Shown here: positions 22,987 to 34,842 of the stretch, piece after piece
Layout of the letters: the number at the start of each line of letters is the position of its first letter
Numbering within the stretch: position 1 is the stretch's first letter
Assembly (NCBI RefSeq): GCF_963678635.1
Contig: NC_087067.1
Span: 60,436,594 to 60,500,593, forward strand
Source: Symsagittifera roscoffensis
Taxonomy: Eukaryota > Xenacoelomorpha > Acoela > Convolutidae
Direction: 5' to 3'
DNA: 64,000 nucleotides
Notes under the pieces: model-generated
What the model was told of the DNA's origin: nothing
What the model saw: the letters and a program-made list of their open reading frames with translations, nothing else
Database searches by the model: none
Program-made: the position numbers and the translations under genes

Positions 22987-23367
22987 CTCAAGTTGTTTGA
23001 GAATATTATTGTTGCTATAATGATTGAGGAGTTCAACTAATCTGGTTTGACTTTTTTTTGTACTTAACCACATTGGCGGCACTTTCTCCGGCAGTTATTG
23101 TCACCTATTTGTTCTCAAGTTGTTTGAGAATATTATTGTTGCTATAATGATTGAGGAGTTCAACTAATCTGGTTTGACTTTTTTTTGTACTTAACCACAT
23201 TGGCGGCACTTTCTCCGGCAGTTATTGTCACCTATTTGTTCTCAAGTTGTTTGAGAATATTATTGTTGCTATAATGATTGAGGAGTTCAACTAATCTGGT
23301 TTGAATTTTTTTGTACTTTACCACCTTGGCGGCACTTTCTCCGGCAGTTATTGTCACCTATTTGCTC
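22987..23367. repeat. Tandem repeat, 3 x 127 bp
   Basis: Units start at 22987, 23114 and 23241 with CTCAAGTTGTTTGAGAATAT and are nearly identical; the third is slightly diverged at its end. The unit includes ACTTTCTCCGGCAGTTATTG. The array lies against the MULE remnant and may derive from its end. Confidence 0.95.
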
Positions 23368-23409
23368 TCCGATCAACTATATTATTTTCTTAGGAAGGCC
23401 ATAAGCCAA

Positions 23410-24110
23410 CTTTGTTCTTTTCACACCATCTCCATCTGGAAGGCCCTATGCCATCCCTCGACTAAATTGTTGGTTTTTTGTCTTCCATTTTTGGCGTTTT
23501 CAAATTGATTCCAAAGTGAAATAGGGAATTGCCCAAATCTCCTGGGTCCTCGTCCCAAGTTGATTCAAAATTATCGAATTAATCCAGTAAGGAGGACTCA
23601 TCAAACTTGTCGGACACTTCAGAACATAAAGCTGCCATGCCTATTTCAAAGTCGAGCTCAGGTAACAGCGCTAGACCAACAAATGACTTCAGAAGCATGC
23701 TCATTTTTTTATCATCCCGATAAACCGGTGCTAATCCGATCTTTTGAAATTTGCCCCAATTGGCCTGAGCAAAATGAAAGAAGCAGACTTTTATAGTTAC
23801 TTTATTGAATACCTTTGAAGGGCGTTTATTGAAGCCTTCTCAAAATCTGCCACAACCTGGGAAGGCTCAAGTCCTGAATTGATTTCCTACAGTTGTCTGC
23901 AGGCCCGGATGTATTGCTCTTCACTTTTGTTTTGAAGAATAAAATAAACTAATGAAACAGTTTGATAATTAACCATTGCATGAGTTGTAAAAATTTGATA
24001 ACGCTGGACAGGCTTTAAATGCCCCATCTGCATGCCAGACTCTGTTGCTTGCCAAAGTTCTCGTCGTTGACAAAAATTAACATTCGGTCTTTGTCATCCG
24101 ACACCGGAAC
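23410..24110 (-). pseudogene. MULE (Mutator-like) transposase remnant
   Basis: Minus-strand pieces match a MULE transposase: DDKDRMLIFVNDENFG, WHADGAFKACP (with the catalytic Asp region), TTHAMVNYQTVSLVYFILQN, KSEEQYIRACRQL, then CFFHFAQANWGKFQKIGLAP and a late NNL(V)EGWHRA-like stretch near 23430-23470. The pieces lie in different frames with stops, so the gene is dead. Two internally deleted relatives are at 29670-29960 and 34215-34560. MULE transposases cut and paste elements with inverted repeats; none were recognised here. Confidence 0.75.
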
Positions 24111-24419
24111 GAAAAGTAGAAAATTATCACCCCTCAGGGTCTTGATTAACTCCTACGGCACAACAATGTCTTTTATTGGGTGGCGGCGGAATCAATTGCA
24201 CTTTGCCGTTGAACAGTTCTGGCGAGTGACTTATAATTAGTTATGTTAACAGCTGTTTCGAGGCTGAAATTCCCAGCAATTTTCACATAAATGAGGCTGG
24301 GAGGTTCCGATGTTGTTTTTCTGTTCTGTTTGATGGCAAGTTGCGAATCGTTGCTTGCGTCGAATAGTCGCCCACGCCGCTGGGAAATCTGCGTATCAAA
24401 ATCCGCGTTCGATATAAAA

Positions 24420-24645
24420 AAACGATCGCGTTTTTCATGACCTTTACACTTTTGCTGTTTGATAGTTGAAATTACCTTCTTTTTGACAAAGGAAACGAAC
24501 TGAACTAAGAAAATGAAAAATCAAACCACGAAAACAAAAATTTGAGCCTGAACAAAGACTTTTCCTGGAAAAAAAAACGAAGCAAAAAGCAATCACGACC
24601 TATATAAGAGTCTGAACTACGTTCATCTACTCTTAATCAATTGGC
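24420..24645. repeat. MITE-like repeat, right half
   Basis: ACGATCGCGTTTTTCATGAC, then TTTGATAGTTGAAATTACCT, then ATATAAGAGTCTGAACTACGTTC and CTACTCTTAA at the right end, as in the MITE family. The left half is missing. Confidence 0.6.
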
Positions 24646-24954
24646 GTGATTCTATCAAACAATTTCCACTGAAGTACATAGATTTAAATTATATCCATGA
24701 TCTTGAGCTTACACAAATCCGCAAAAAATCAATCTAGTACAACAAGAAATTAGCAAACAGACCATTCAAAATTTCTAGAACCTTTCATGATAAATTAAGA
24801 GCAGTAGGATCATAAAATAATTACCCGAAAAAAAAATCCAGAATTTCCAGAACCTTTTATAATAAAATTAGGACAGTGAGATCTTGAAATGATTACCCGA
24901 AAAAAAAACATGAACAATAATATCAAAAAATAGAAAATAATAAAAGCAACTGAC

Positions 24955-25124
24955 CTTTCAAGTCGAAGAATGGTTGGAAGTCGTAGTATAGTGGGATGTC
25001 TATCTTCTGTTTCGACTTGACTCTACCGGTGAGTTGCCATTGGAACCGCATCAGATGCACATACAACACCCGAGGCAGTCTCCCAATAGACGTCTTCCTT
25101 GTCTTCGCAACATTCATCCCACAT
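24955..25124 (-). CDS. USP48: USP48-like exon: USP core middle
   Basis: The 170-nt exon has an acceptor TTGTGAGCAG before 25124 and a donor AAAG|GTCAGT after 24955. Joined to the exon ending at 26418 it reads YCEK-CGMNVAKTRKTSIG, then RLPRVLYVHLMRFQWQLTGR, matching [20 protein letters not shown] and [20 protein letters not shown] of human USP48. The C-x2-C pair is part of the USP zinc-binding fingers region. One base is left for the next exon (Gly). Confidence 0.9.
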
Positions 25125-25469
25125 CTGCTCACAACACAACAGTTTAATTGGCAAAAACATTGGCAAAAACGATTGGCAAAAACATTAGTTGCTTTTAAAT
25201 CAGGAAAGCTAAAACAGAGCTTCCTCTCACTAACTAAAAAATAAAAGAAGTCTAAAAAACATCATAAAAAAGTTTTTTGTTTTTTTTTTCTCATTTTTAA
25301 ACATTTGCTTGGTCAAAACATGCTGCACTACTTAAACCTGCTTTCTTTGTTATAATTTTTTTCGTTAACTTCACTTTATGCAAACCATTGTTGTTTGCAT
25401 GGCAGCATTGGATCATTCTAGGGTCTAAATTTCAAGTATAGGGCTGCTTCAGTTTTTCTGTTCTTATAG

Positions 25470-25907
25470 ACTTGAAGATGCTCTAGAGCAAGTAAATGAC
25501 CACTACAGGTCTATTATATTCGAGGAAAATCAAAAGCGAGACGCTTTGTTTTATTGTTTTGAAAGAATATTTTTGATACAGCTGCTTTCGGATTCAAATG
25601 GAGTTGGAGGTGTTCATCATATTGACCCGATTGAACTTCAAATAATGAAAAATACAGACTTTTTTCCAACACTGCGCAGAAGGTCGCAGGAGCATTCAAA
25701 AACAGTAGAAACTACGCAGAATAAGAATAACACCATTCCCGTCGATATTCCTAAAGATACGTGCATAAAAATTCTCCAAATCGGAGAAATGGAAATCTCC
25801 ACCTGTCGAGAACTCGATGACCGCTTTTGCTCTACTTTATCAGCCCTCAATCATCGTCTAGGACGTTCCGAAGAGAAAATCAGAACAAGTGAAATAGAGG
25901 TTTCCCG
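25470..25907 (+). CDS. Unidentified plus-strand coding exon
   Basis: An open frame of about 145 codons starts after a good acceptor (TTTTTCTGTTCTTATAG) and ends at a donor-like CCCG|GTAAAA. It begins LEDALEQVNDHYRSIIFEEN and later has DIPKDTCIKILQIGEMEIST; the composition (Glu, Lys, Asp, Leu) suggests helices. I recognise no family. It could be an exon of a gene nested in the USP48 intron 25125-26417, or part of an old transposon. No partner exon was identified nearby. Confidence 0.4.
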
Positions 25908-26417
25908 GTAAAAACCAAGAGTGAGAGAGAGAGGGGTCTCAAATTACATTAATTTAAGGCAAATACCGCAAATAACTAACTCAAAATGCGTCCATCGGTC
26001 TGTCTAAAACTTTATCTCTAACGTAGTTAACCTGTCTCATTCGCGCAAACTTATTCGATACTATATTTGACATCAAAGCACTAAATTGAACTAAATATTT
26101 TGAGGCATTCTTTTTATATTAGGAACTGGTTAGTTTCATGGGACCCATCTATCACACTTGTACGCAGAAGTCACCTCTGATGATAAGGAAAAATGAGGAC
26201 TAGGATTTTCGTGAGGCGACGGATCCAGTGGATTTTTAAACATTTTTTTTTTGCATTTTTGCCGACTTCTCCGCGAACACAAGAAAACGCCTACTTTGTC
26301 AAATCATACCACGAGTGAATTTCGTAACACTGAGGCGGTGTTCTATATTACAAGTATGTCCCAGTCTAAACGAAATAGCAGAATTACATGATGAATGATG
26401 GCCTTGTTTGTACTTAC

Positions 26418-26558
26418 TTCTCGCAGTAAATGAGGTTGTTTCCGTCCATCAGTTCCTCCTGGAAGAACATCTGCATGCAGTCCTGTAGACTCCTGCACTC
26501 TGTGATGTTCAGACTCAAATGAGTGAATACAGAATCGGAGCCAGTCAGACTGCCACAT
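26418..26558 (-). CDS. USP48: USP48-like exon: USP finger region
   Basis: The 141-nt exon has an acceptor TCCATGTCTAG before 26558 and a donor GAA|GTAAGT after 26418. It encodes CGSLTGSDSVFTHLSLNITE and CRSLQDCMQMFFQEELMDGN, matching [43 protein letters not shown] of human USP48. It starts in the third base of a codon, so an upstream exon is required; the first coding exon (51336) ends after the first base, so at least one exon is missing in between. Confidence 0.9.
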
Positions 26559-27119
26559 CTAGACATGGAAAACAATACACTTAGTTGGGGGTTATTCTCA
26601 TGCGCCAAGGACTGAATTCTCAAAATATTTCAGCCAATCAATGACTGTTAATTTTTTCTTTAGTGACCGAATTAATCGCTCACGTCTTTCGAATTTTGAA
26701 TACTGAGCTCTCATTGGTTGTCAAAACTTTCACGCATTTTATCGTAGTGCATGTGGGATTCCCATGGGTAGTTCGTTTCTGCAAACTTAGGGCAGCGCTT
26801 AACCAGATAAATCGGTTGCAACAGTTTCAACGGTGGTAGGTCAGTAAATCGATATATCAGTAAACCGAAAACGGGCGGACTATATCAGTAAACCAAAAAT
26901 CAAAATGATTCAATTGCGTAATCACATTAACTAAAAACTGAGATTTTTACAATGACGAAATTTTTCCTCAAAACAAAAATTGAATGTGAAAATGAAACAC
27001 GGAGGCGAAGCGGAGCTTCGCAACACTTGCAATGCCAAAAACAAATTGCGTTACAAAAAAAATGAAATTAAAAAAGACCAGCCAACATTACGAGACCAAA
27101 CTGTGCATTCTCTGCATTG

Positions 27120-27415
27120 TAAGCGGAATCCGCAACAGGCCAAAAGCAGATTTGTCGCGGAACCCGCAGCATTGCTACTTTTCTTTGATCTTCTATGCTG
27201 TTTTGGATTCCACAAACAAATACCTAAATCATTGTACCGCTCAAAATCGCTCGAAAAATAGGCGAATTTGGGGAATCCGCAACTGTATTTGCGGAATCCA
27301 GAACAGTTTGTGGAATCCACAAACAAATGATAAAACATTTGTATCGTTAAATTGAGCTGTTGCGGAATCCGCAAATTGTATGAGGAATCCGCATTTTGTT
27401 TGCGGATTGCCTTTA
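27120..27415. repeat. Interspersed GCGGAATCC repeat cluster
   Basis: Many short copies of the palindrome-prone core GCGGAATCCGC or TGGAATCCAC at irregular spacings of about 20-50 bases. It gives the apparent ORFs in this stretch an Arg/Asn/Pro-rich look. Same motif at 28117-28345 and 32594-32822. Confidence 0.75.
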
Positions 27416-27529
27416 CATATATTTATATAAGTAGTAGCCTTTAAGATTATATCTTTTAAATACATGATTTGATTTCACTAGAATAGAAATTTACTAGAAT
27501 AGAAATTTATAAGTATAGATCAGTGTTTG

Positions 27530-27930
27530 GGATTAATGGAATCCCAATTACTGACCAGTATTTGGAATAGATGAAATCACAAATACTGAAATAATTCGAC
27601 GATTTGCTATGCGTTGGGTTTCTACTCACTCTCAACCTAATGACTCCAAATAAATATATTCCATATTTATTCCACATTATTCCTGCTTTTGGGATTCCAT
27701 CAATCCCAAATACTGACCAGTATTTGGGATCAATGGAACCCCAAATACTGAACTAAATTGACGATTTGCTATGCGTTGGGTTTCTAATCACTCTCAACCT
27801 AATGACTCCAAATATATAATGAATATACTCCATATTTATTCCATTATTCCAGTTTTTGGGAATCCCAAACACTGACCTATATTGTCGATATGCAGTGTGT
27901 TCCATACACTCTCAACTCAATGACTCCAAA
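27530..27930. repeat. Imperfect tandem repeat, period about 120-165 bp
   Basis: GACGATTTGCTATGCGTTGG is at 27597 and 27761, and a diverged GTCGATATGCAGTGTGTTCC at about 27881. Between them AAATACTGACCAGTATTTGG and related inverted pieces recur, so each unit contains a hairpin. Confidence 0.8.
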
Positions 27931-28116
27931 AAATGAAATTGTTTGGTGTTGTATTTTCGAATTACTAAAAGATCACATCCACCGACTTAGGTAACCAATG
28001 TTTTAAGACTTGTTCGTGGATTCCTCTGACAATGGTTAAATATTTGCTTTTGATTTCCGCATTGCTAGAGATAACAATTCCAGCTCAGCTTTAAATTGTT
28101 CATATGCAAGTTCAGT

Positions 28117-28345
28117 ATTGAACAAAATTCGGAATCCACTTACAGTTTGCGGAATCCACTTACATTTGCGGATTCCGCTTACATTTTGCGGAATCTACTT
28201 ACATTTGCGGAATCCAAAACAACTAGCTATATTTGCTTGTTGCGGAAACCGCAACAAAACAAATGTGCCGACAAAATTTACGATACAGGTATATGTATGC
28301 GTAATCCACTGACATTTTGTTTGTGGAATCCACTTACAGTTTGGA
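28117..28345. repeat. Tandem-like TTGCGGAATCCACTTACA array
   Basis: Five to seven imperfect units of about 20-22 bp, e.g. TTTGCGGAATCCACTTACA. Unequal units and mismatches, plus a eukaryotic context, argue against a CRISPR array. Confidence 0.8.
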
Positions 28346-29669
28346 ACATATTTTAAGACTTGTCTCTGGAATACAGGAACATACAGACACAAAATTGCGC
28401 TCCTATCCAGTGCACAGTTTGGCCTCGTAATGAAAAAAGTTTTCTGAAAAATTATGTTGGAACAAACTACTTGAAAATCTAACTTGAAAAATTACAGCTA
28501 CACAAACTTAGATGATGGTCATAAACAGCCCTTAAAAATGGAAATCCTTTACCAAGCTACAACAAGGGCGACAAACTTTGGGTCGGAACCTGATGTCATG
28601 AAAACAAAACTGTTGTCATGAAAAGTTTCCTAAAATTTAAAAGTTTTCTTGACCCAAACAGATATACTTTGCCCTCAAAATTACGCAAAATAAATTGACT
28701 AAGTCGATATAACATAAACTGAAACTGATTGAATATTTTAAAAAATGAAAAAAAAAACTCGAAGTTAGACATGGTAACTTTACAAATTTGTGTTTCAATT
28801 GTAGTAAAAAAATTTAAATTGAAAAAAATTATGCTTTGGAAAGTAATTTAATAAAAACCCTGCCAAATAAAAAAAATGGCGTTAAAAAAAGGAAAATGAA
28901 CCGACAGAAACTAGGACGACAAGCACCAACCCAAAAAAAATTGAGAAATTTCGTTGCAAAGATAATTACAACCTAAAAGGGGCTTAGGAAACGGGCTAAG
29001 AAACTAATTACTATTTAAGTGATATAATTGAAGATCCTACTTAAGAAGTGAAGATCCTCTAGAATAGGAGATCCTCTAGAAGTGATCCAGTGGACAAAGT
29101 TGTTTACGGAAAAAAAACAAAGTCTAGTAGCCGATTGCAATACCCTTGCTTACCGCAAGGGCAATAAAACAGCTCTTCCCATGAGTTTCGTAGTTTTAAC
29201 ATTATTCTTCTAGCTCAAGGAAAATTTAGTCTAAAAATCTTTCATTTTGCAGTTGATGTAATTATTACGTAAGTCGATGTACTGATCTGGTAAATTACTG
29301 ACACCTCGGTTTACTGTACGCAATATTGCTTAAACTTTCAAACAATTAACGCTCTTTAAACTGTTCCATGCTGACCGACTTCATCGATTATTACTTTGAA
29401 ATTTTTGAACACTGCCTTCTTATTGACTTAAATAGATTTAGGGCAGCCGGTGTTTTGGCATGGAGAATCTCCATCCCCATAGCTTGGGTTGTTTTGATAG
29501 CCAGTCAGTCAGCCATTCAGTAGTTTTCCACCCTCTTTTGAATTCGAAGGTGTCCAAATTTGCAGTCAAGTATAGTTTTGCTTCTTTGTTAAAATAATAG
29601 TTTTTTTTCAAGAGACTCTTATTGCAGCCTCAAGCGGACTGCACATTCTTCGTAATCATCACTCATTTC

Positions 29670-29960
29670 ATAATTGTTGGTTTTTTTGTCTTCCATTTTT
29701 GGCGTTTTCAAATTCACAAGTCCTGAATTGATTTCCTACAGTTGTCTGAAGGCCCGGATGTATTGCTCTTCACTTTTGTTTTGAAGAATAAAATAAACTA
29801 ATGAAACAGTTTGATAATTAACCATTGCATGAGTTGTAAATATTTGATAACACTGGACATGCTTTAAATGCCTCATCTGCATGCCAGACTCTGTTGCTTG
29901 CCAAAGTTCTCGTCGTTGGCAAAAAATTAACATAAGGTCTTTGTCATCCGACCCCGAAAC
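29670..29960 (-). pseudogene. MULE transposase remnant in unit A, internally deleted
   Basis: Minus strand from 29933: ELWQATESGMQMRHLKHVQC and FTTHAMVNYQTVSLVYFILQ, NKSEEQYIRAFRQL, the same region as in 23880-24080. Directly after it the sequence jumps to the 3' part (AAAACGCCAAAAATGGAAGA on the minus strand), so several hundred bases seen at 23410-23880 are deleted. Confidence 0.7.
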
Positions 29961-30224
29961 GAAAAGTTTATTTTGTAATCGTTATCGCCACGTGTGGAAT
30001 TAAACGAAATGCTGTGATATTGGTATGTTCATATTGTTGTTTTGAATACCCCTCCCCCTTCACAATTAAAGTTGATTATTTCACTTTTCGGTCAGAAGAA
30101 CAATTTTGAAAAGCTTTATTTCCTGAATGAAAAGTATATAAAGCTAATCATTTACATTTATAATCAGAACTTAGTTAGTCAGAATCGTCTAATATAACAG
30201 CACGTCGATTTAAGCACCGCCGTT

Positions 30225-30619
30225 TAGGTGGTCTAATTTCTTCCCGCTCGTTTTCTTAACTCATTTGCCCACTTAGCTGGTCGAAATCTACCAAATCCTG
30301 TTCTAGCTCTTGATCAGTGTATGTGGGTTGGTTGAACCCCATATCTGGTGGCGTAAAAAGATCCACGTAATAGCCCCCTGCTCTTCTATAGCTTCAGCCA
30401 AATCCTCCCTTCCGTTATCGGCGGGAGTGGGGACCACGTCTACGTCATATTCGCCCCAGTCCATGGTGCGCCCAATTTCTCTTATGAACATATCCTCACG
30501 CAAACGTTTATGTCCGAAAGGACTAGTAGTTACCCTGTCTGTATGTATATAGCGCTTATAATGGGTTAGCTCCCTTTTCGTATATTTTGAAATTCCTTTT
30601 TCGCTTTTCTTATCAGAGC
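30225..30619 (-). pseudogene. Polinton-type DNA polymerase B, C-terminal exon (unit A)
   Basis: An acceptor (TATTTTTTAG before 30619) joins in phase to the donor at 30825. The exon encodes KGISKYTKRELTHYKRYIHT and HKRLREDMFIREIGRTMDWG, resembling the KGxxK and DKR...YGHY ends of protein-primed DNA polymerases of Polintons. A base is lost near 30381 compared with unit B, shifting the frame and giving an early stop at 30303. Confidence 0.65.
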
Positions 30620-30824
30620 CTAAAAAATAAAATACAATTGATTACTTCAAAATTTTATAAAATACAATTGATTACTTCAAAATTTTAACAGCTTTTTTCC
30701 CTTTTCAACATAAATACCTCCCTTCCCTCTCCCCTCCCCTAACTACATAATCTTATTATTTGTTTTTGTTGCCCTTTTCTAAAATGGTAATTGCAAAATG
30801 GTGAAAGAAAAAAAAGAAACTCAC

Positions 30825-31170
30825 TGGAAGAAATAATGCTGTACAGTTTGGGCTTTAGTCCGACGTACTCCCGTATGATCTCCCCAGCAAACTCGTCCTT
30901 GAATTTGAGGGTAACGCGCAAATTCTCAATGGTGTAGAGGGGGTGGGTGGCTGGTAGATTTGAAAAGTCAAAATGATTTCGCATTTCATGGTTTTTCTCA
31001 ATTTCATTGAGATCTTTGCTGCGGATTTCATACAGGAACGAATCAGTGTCCGAATATAAAAGAGTTGCGTCAAAATTTTTCTTGATTATGTTGTAATGGA
31101 ACTGGAACATATAAAATTTTGCCAAATCTAGTAACGTTGCACCAACAATTGTGGGCTTATCCCATTTAAC
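30825..31170 (-). pseudogene. Polinton-type DNA polymerase B, palm/catalytic fragment (unit A)
   Basis: Minus-strand frame with SDTDSFLYEI, the catalytic DTD of family B polymerases (motif C), preceded by TLLDLAKFYMFQFHYN and followed by VTLKFKDEFAGEIIREYVGL and KPKLYSII. Protein-primed polymerases of Polinton/Maverick elements have this pattern. Donor CCA|GTGAGT at 30825. Upstream, the frame is interrupted by a 266-bp palindrome (31170-31435). Confidence 0.8.
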
Positions 31171-31435
31171 TGTGAAAAAAATTTATCCGGAAAATTCTGA
31201 CTGTCGGAATTACTTTCTGGCTGCATGTTCTCTGTTTTTCTTTTCCAGTGAAAATGATTCAAATTATGACGTAGCTATTAAACTTAGGCCATATGGAGGT
31301 CTTATTAGCATAGACGACTATGTTTAATAGCTACGTCATAATTTAAATTATTTTCACTGGAAAAGAAAAACAGAGAACATGCAGCCAGAAAGTAATTCCG
31401 ACGGTCAGAATTTTCCGGATAAGTTTTTTTCACTG
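31170..31435. repeat. Foldback insertion in the polymerase frame (unit A)
   Basis: Ends CTGTGAAAAAAATTTATCCG and its near complement CTTTTTTTCACTG; arms of about 115 bp around a short spacer. If removed, the polymerase frame continues (EIIHEVYLTV then KSDKPTIVGATLL). The same insertion is in unit B, so it predates the duplication. Confidence 0.8.
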
Positions 31436-31545
31436 TCAAATAAACTTCATGAATGATTTCCAAGGCTGTTAAGGTAACTCTACGTTTTTCCAATTTCATT
31501 TTTTCCGACACTCGTTGAGCCTGCTGAATTTCAAAACAGTGGAAA
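31436..31545 (-). pseudogene. Polinton polymerase B, upstream piece (unit A)
   Basis: The frame SEKMKLEKRRVTLTALEIIH, EVYLTV leads into the foldback insertion and would continue into the catalytic fragment at 31170. Further upstream only stops are seen, so the N-terminal exonuclease region is missing. Confidence 0.55.
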
Positions 31546-31644
31546 TATAAGTAACCTGTTAGATACCAACAGCTGATATCTACAACTCGGTGATATACAT
31601 TTAATTAGACCATCAACCTTTTTCATATTAATTTAACAATTTAG

Positions 31645-31857
31645 TGAAGCTAAAGAGCTAGTAGTAAAAGAGCTCTGGCTCAAACCGCGCCAGTGGGCCA
31701 AGGGGAAACCCCTTCCCCAGACTTTCGTCCCTGGGTCGCCCGAGTGGGAACTCTTCACTGAGCAACTCAGGGACGTGGTCGCCCTCGGGGGTTGGATTGG
31801 GTTTAGGGCTGCTGATCTGCTGGGGCTGATGGACAGCCCAGTAGTGACCATTTATTG
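31645..31857 (+). pseudogene. Unknown GC-rich ORF, truncated copy (unit A)
   Basis: Copy of the last two thirds of the ORF at 36622-36948. It lacks the start because of the 450-bp deletion, carries a few substitutions (including Arg to Gln twice and Ala to Val) and an early stop (TCA to TGA) near 31856. Confidence 0.7.
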
Positions 31858-32593
31858 ACACCTCTTCTTACAAAGAAGAGGTTGTTTTTTACCATATTAT
31901 ATATTTTTAGTCCCTTTCTTCATCACCCCTTTTACTTCTCTTATTTTGTTTATTATTATTATTATTCCTTTCGACAACATCAACTTTCGAGTAAGTCATT
32001 CTTATTTTGTTCAAAAAGATCATTCATTTTTGCCTAAATAGAGGTGGCGGACGCCGCACTTGACGAATTTTCCTTTCTTCGAGATTCAGCAATAAAACAT
32101 GCATTTTTGAAGGAAATCGTTCACCGCAGCCAACAGTTAAGCTACGCTGCCAAAATCTGGTGCTTTCCTATATACCATAAAGTTTGGTTGCATTAGGTTC
32201 AATTGATTGCATAAAAAATGTATATAACGTCATTTTACAGGTAAACAAGCCAATACCCCCAAACTTTAGAAGGGAAACATGCACCAACCAAAACTTAATT
32301 CCATTCCCGTTTCCGTGAAGTGGCTGGAAAGTTACCAATTTCAACCCCCCCTAAAACATGCGTGCCCGAAAAATTAGGGGCTTTAACCCCTTTGGGGCTT
32401 AAAAGTGGTAAGTACAACGGCACACCGAAAAATGGGGGGGGGGGGGTTAAAAGTGGTCATTTTTCTAGCCACTTTTACTATACTACTTATATCAATAAAT
32501 GAAGGCCGCTGCCTTCGACTCAAAAAATGATGAAAGATTGCTAGAGATAACAATTCCAGCTCAGCTTTTAATTGTTCATATACAAGTTCAGTA

Positions 32594-32822
32594 TTGAACA
32601 AAATCCGGAATCCACTTACAGTTTGCGGAATCCATTTACATTTGCGGATTCCGCTTACATTTTGCGGAACCTACTTACATTTGCAGAATCCAAAACAACT
32701 AGCTATATTTGCTTGTTGCGGAAACCGCAACAAAACAAATGTGCCGACAAAATTATTTACGATACAGGTATATGTATGCGGAATCCACTGACATTTTGTT
32801 TGTGGAATCCACTTACAGTTTG
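32594..32822. repeat. Tandem-like TTGCGGAATCCACTTACA array (unit B)
   Basis: Counterpart of 28117-28345 with a few substitutions. Confidence 0.8.
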
Positions 32823-34214
32823 GAACATATTTTAAGACTTGTCTCTGGAATATAGAAACATAGAGACACAAAATTGCGCTCCTATCCAGTGCACAGTTTG
32901 GCCTCGTAATGAAAAAAGTTTTCTGAAAAATTATGTTGGAACAAACTACTTGAAAATCTAACTTGAAAAATTACAGCTACACAAACTTAAGATGAAGGTC
33001 ATAAACAGCCCTTAAAAATGGAACTCCTTCACCAAGCTACAACAAGGGCGACAAACTTTGGGTCGGAACCTGATGTCATGAAAACAAAACTGTTTAAAAG
33101 TTTTCTTGACCCATCCAAACTGAAACATAATCCCAAACAGATATACTTTGCCCTCGAAATTACGCAAATTAAATTGACTAAGTCGATAAAACATAAACTG
33201 AAACTGATTGAACCTTTCAAAAAATGAAAAAAAACTCGACGTTAGACATGGTAACTTAACAAATTTGTGTTTCAATTGTAGTAAAAAAATTTAAATTGAA
33301 AAAAAAACCATGCTTTGGAAAGTAATTTAATAAAAACACTGCCAAATAAAAAAAATGGCGTTAAAAAAAGGAAAATGAACCGACAGAAACTAGGACGACA
33401 AGCACCAACCCAAAAAAAATTGAGAAATTTCGTTGAAAAGATAATTACAACCTAAAAGGGGCTTAGGAAACGGGCTAAGAAACTAATTACTATTTAAGTG
33501 ATAGAATTGAAGATCCTACTTAAGAAGTGAAGATCCTCTAGAAAAGGAGATCCTCTAGAAGTGATCCAGTGGACAAAGTTGTTTACGGAAAAAAACAAAG
33601 TCTAGTAGCCGATTTCAATACCCTTGCTTACCGCAAGGGCAATAAAACAGCTCTTCCCATGAGTTTCGTAGTTTTAACATTATTCTTCTAGCTCAAGGAA
33701 AATTTAGTCTAAAAATCTTTCATTTTGCAATTGATGTAATTATTACGTAAATCGATGTACTGATCTGGTAATTTACTGACACCTCGGTTTACTGTACGCA
33801 CCCCAGCTTCAACTTACAGGCTCTATAATATGGGCTATTTTCATGAAAGGATGACCAATATTGCTTAAACTTTCAAACAATTAACGCTCTTTAAACTGTT
33901 CCATGCTGACCGACTTCATCGATTATTACTTTGAAATTTTTGAACACTGCCTTCTTATTGACTTAAATAGATTTAGGGCAGCCGGTGTTTTCGTATGGAG
34001 AATCTCCAGCCCTATAGCTTGGGTTGTTTTGATAGCCAGTCAGTCAGCCATTCAGTAGTTTTCCACCCTCTTTTGAATTCGAAGGTGTCCAAATTTGCAG
34101 CCATGTATAGTTTTGCCTCTTTGTTAAAATAATAGTTTTTTTTTCAAGAGACTCTTATCGCAGCCTGAAGCGGACTGCACATTCTTCGTAATCATCACTC
34201 ATTCCATAATTGTT

Positions 34215-34560
34215 GTTTTTTTTGTCTTCCATTTTTGGCGTTTTCAAATTCACAAGTTGATTCAAAATTGTCGAATTAATCCAGTAAGGAGGACTCATCA
34301 AACTTGTCGGACACTTCAGAACATAAGTCCTGAATTGATTTCTTACAGTTGTCTGAAGGCCCGGATGTATTGCTTTTCACTTTTGTTTTGAAGAATAAAA
34401 TAAACTAATGAAACAGTTTGATAATTAACCATTGCATGAGTTGTAAAAATTTGATAACGCTGGACATTCTTTAAATGCACCATCTGCATGCCAGACTCTG
34501 TTGCTTGCCAAAGTTCTCGTCGTTGGCAAAAAAATTAACATAAGGTCTTTGTCATCCGAC
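34215..34560 (-). pseudogene. MULE transposase remnant in unit B
   Basis: Same remnant as 29670-29960 but retaining about 70 bp more (34256-34326: a stretch matching 23560-23630), so the deletion end differs between the two units. Confidence 0.7.
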
Positions 34561-34842
34561 CCCGAAACGAAAAGTTTATTTTGTAATCGTTATCGCCACG
34601 TGTGGAATTAAATGAAATACTGTGATATTGGTATGTTTATATTGTTGTTTTGAATACCCATCCCCCCTTCACAATTAAAGTTGATTATTTCACTTTTCGG
34701 TCAGAAGAACAATTTTGAAACGCTTTATTTCCTGAATGAAAAGTACTATAAAGCTAATCATTTACATTTTTAATCAGAACTTAGTTTATCAGAATCGTCT
34801 AATATAATAGCGCGTCGATTTAAGCACCGCCGTTTAGGTGGT

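Larger units (their letters stand above)
28061..32536. repeat. Tandem segmental duplication, unit A
   Basis: Unit A aligns with unit B (32537-37616) from ATTGCTAGAGATAACAATTC to CTCAAAAAATGATGAAA, head to tail. It contains the GCGGAATCC cluster, a MULE remnant, a Polinton DNA polymerase fragment and part of an unknown ORF. Unit A lacks about 450 bp present in B (36283-36735), about 55 bp (near 33800) and about 70 bp (near 34260). Confidence 0.9.

Noticed and set aside
27051-27465. Overlapping ORFs on both strands
   Set aside because: They are the translations of the GCGGAATCC repeat, with Asn-Pro-rich patterns in several frames, and no family motif.
28117-28345. Regularly spaced short repeats that look CRISPR-like
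   Set aside because: Units differ in length and sequence, there are no distinct spacers or cas genes, and the context is an animal genome.
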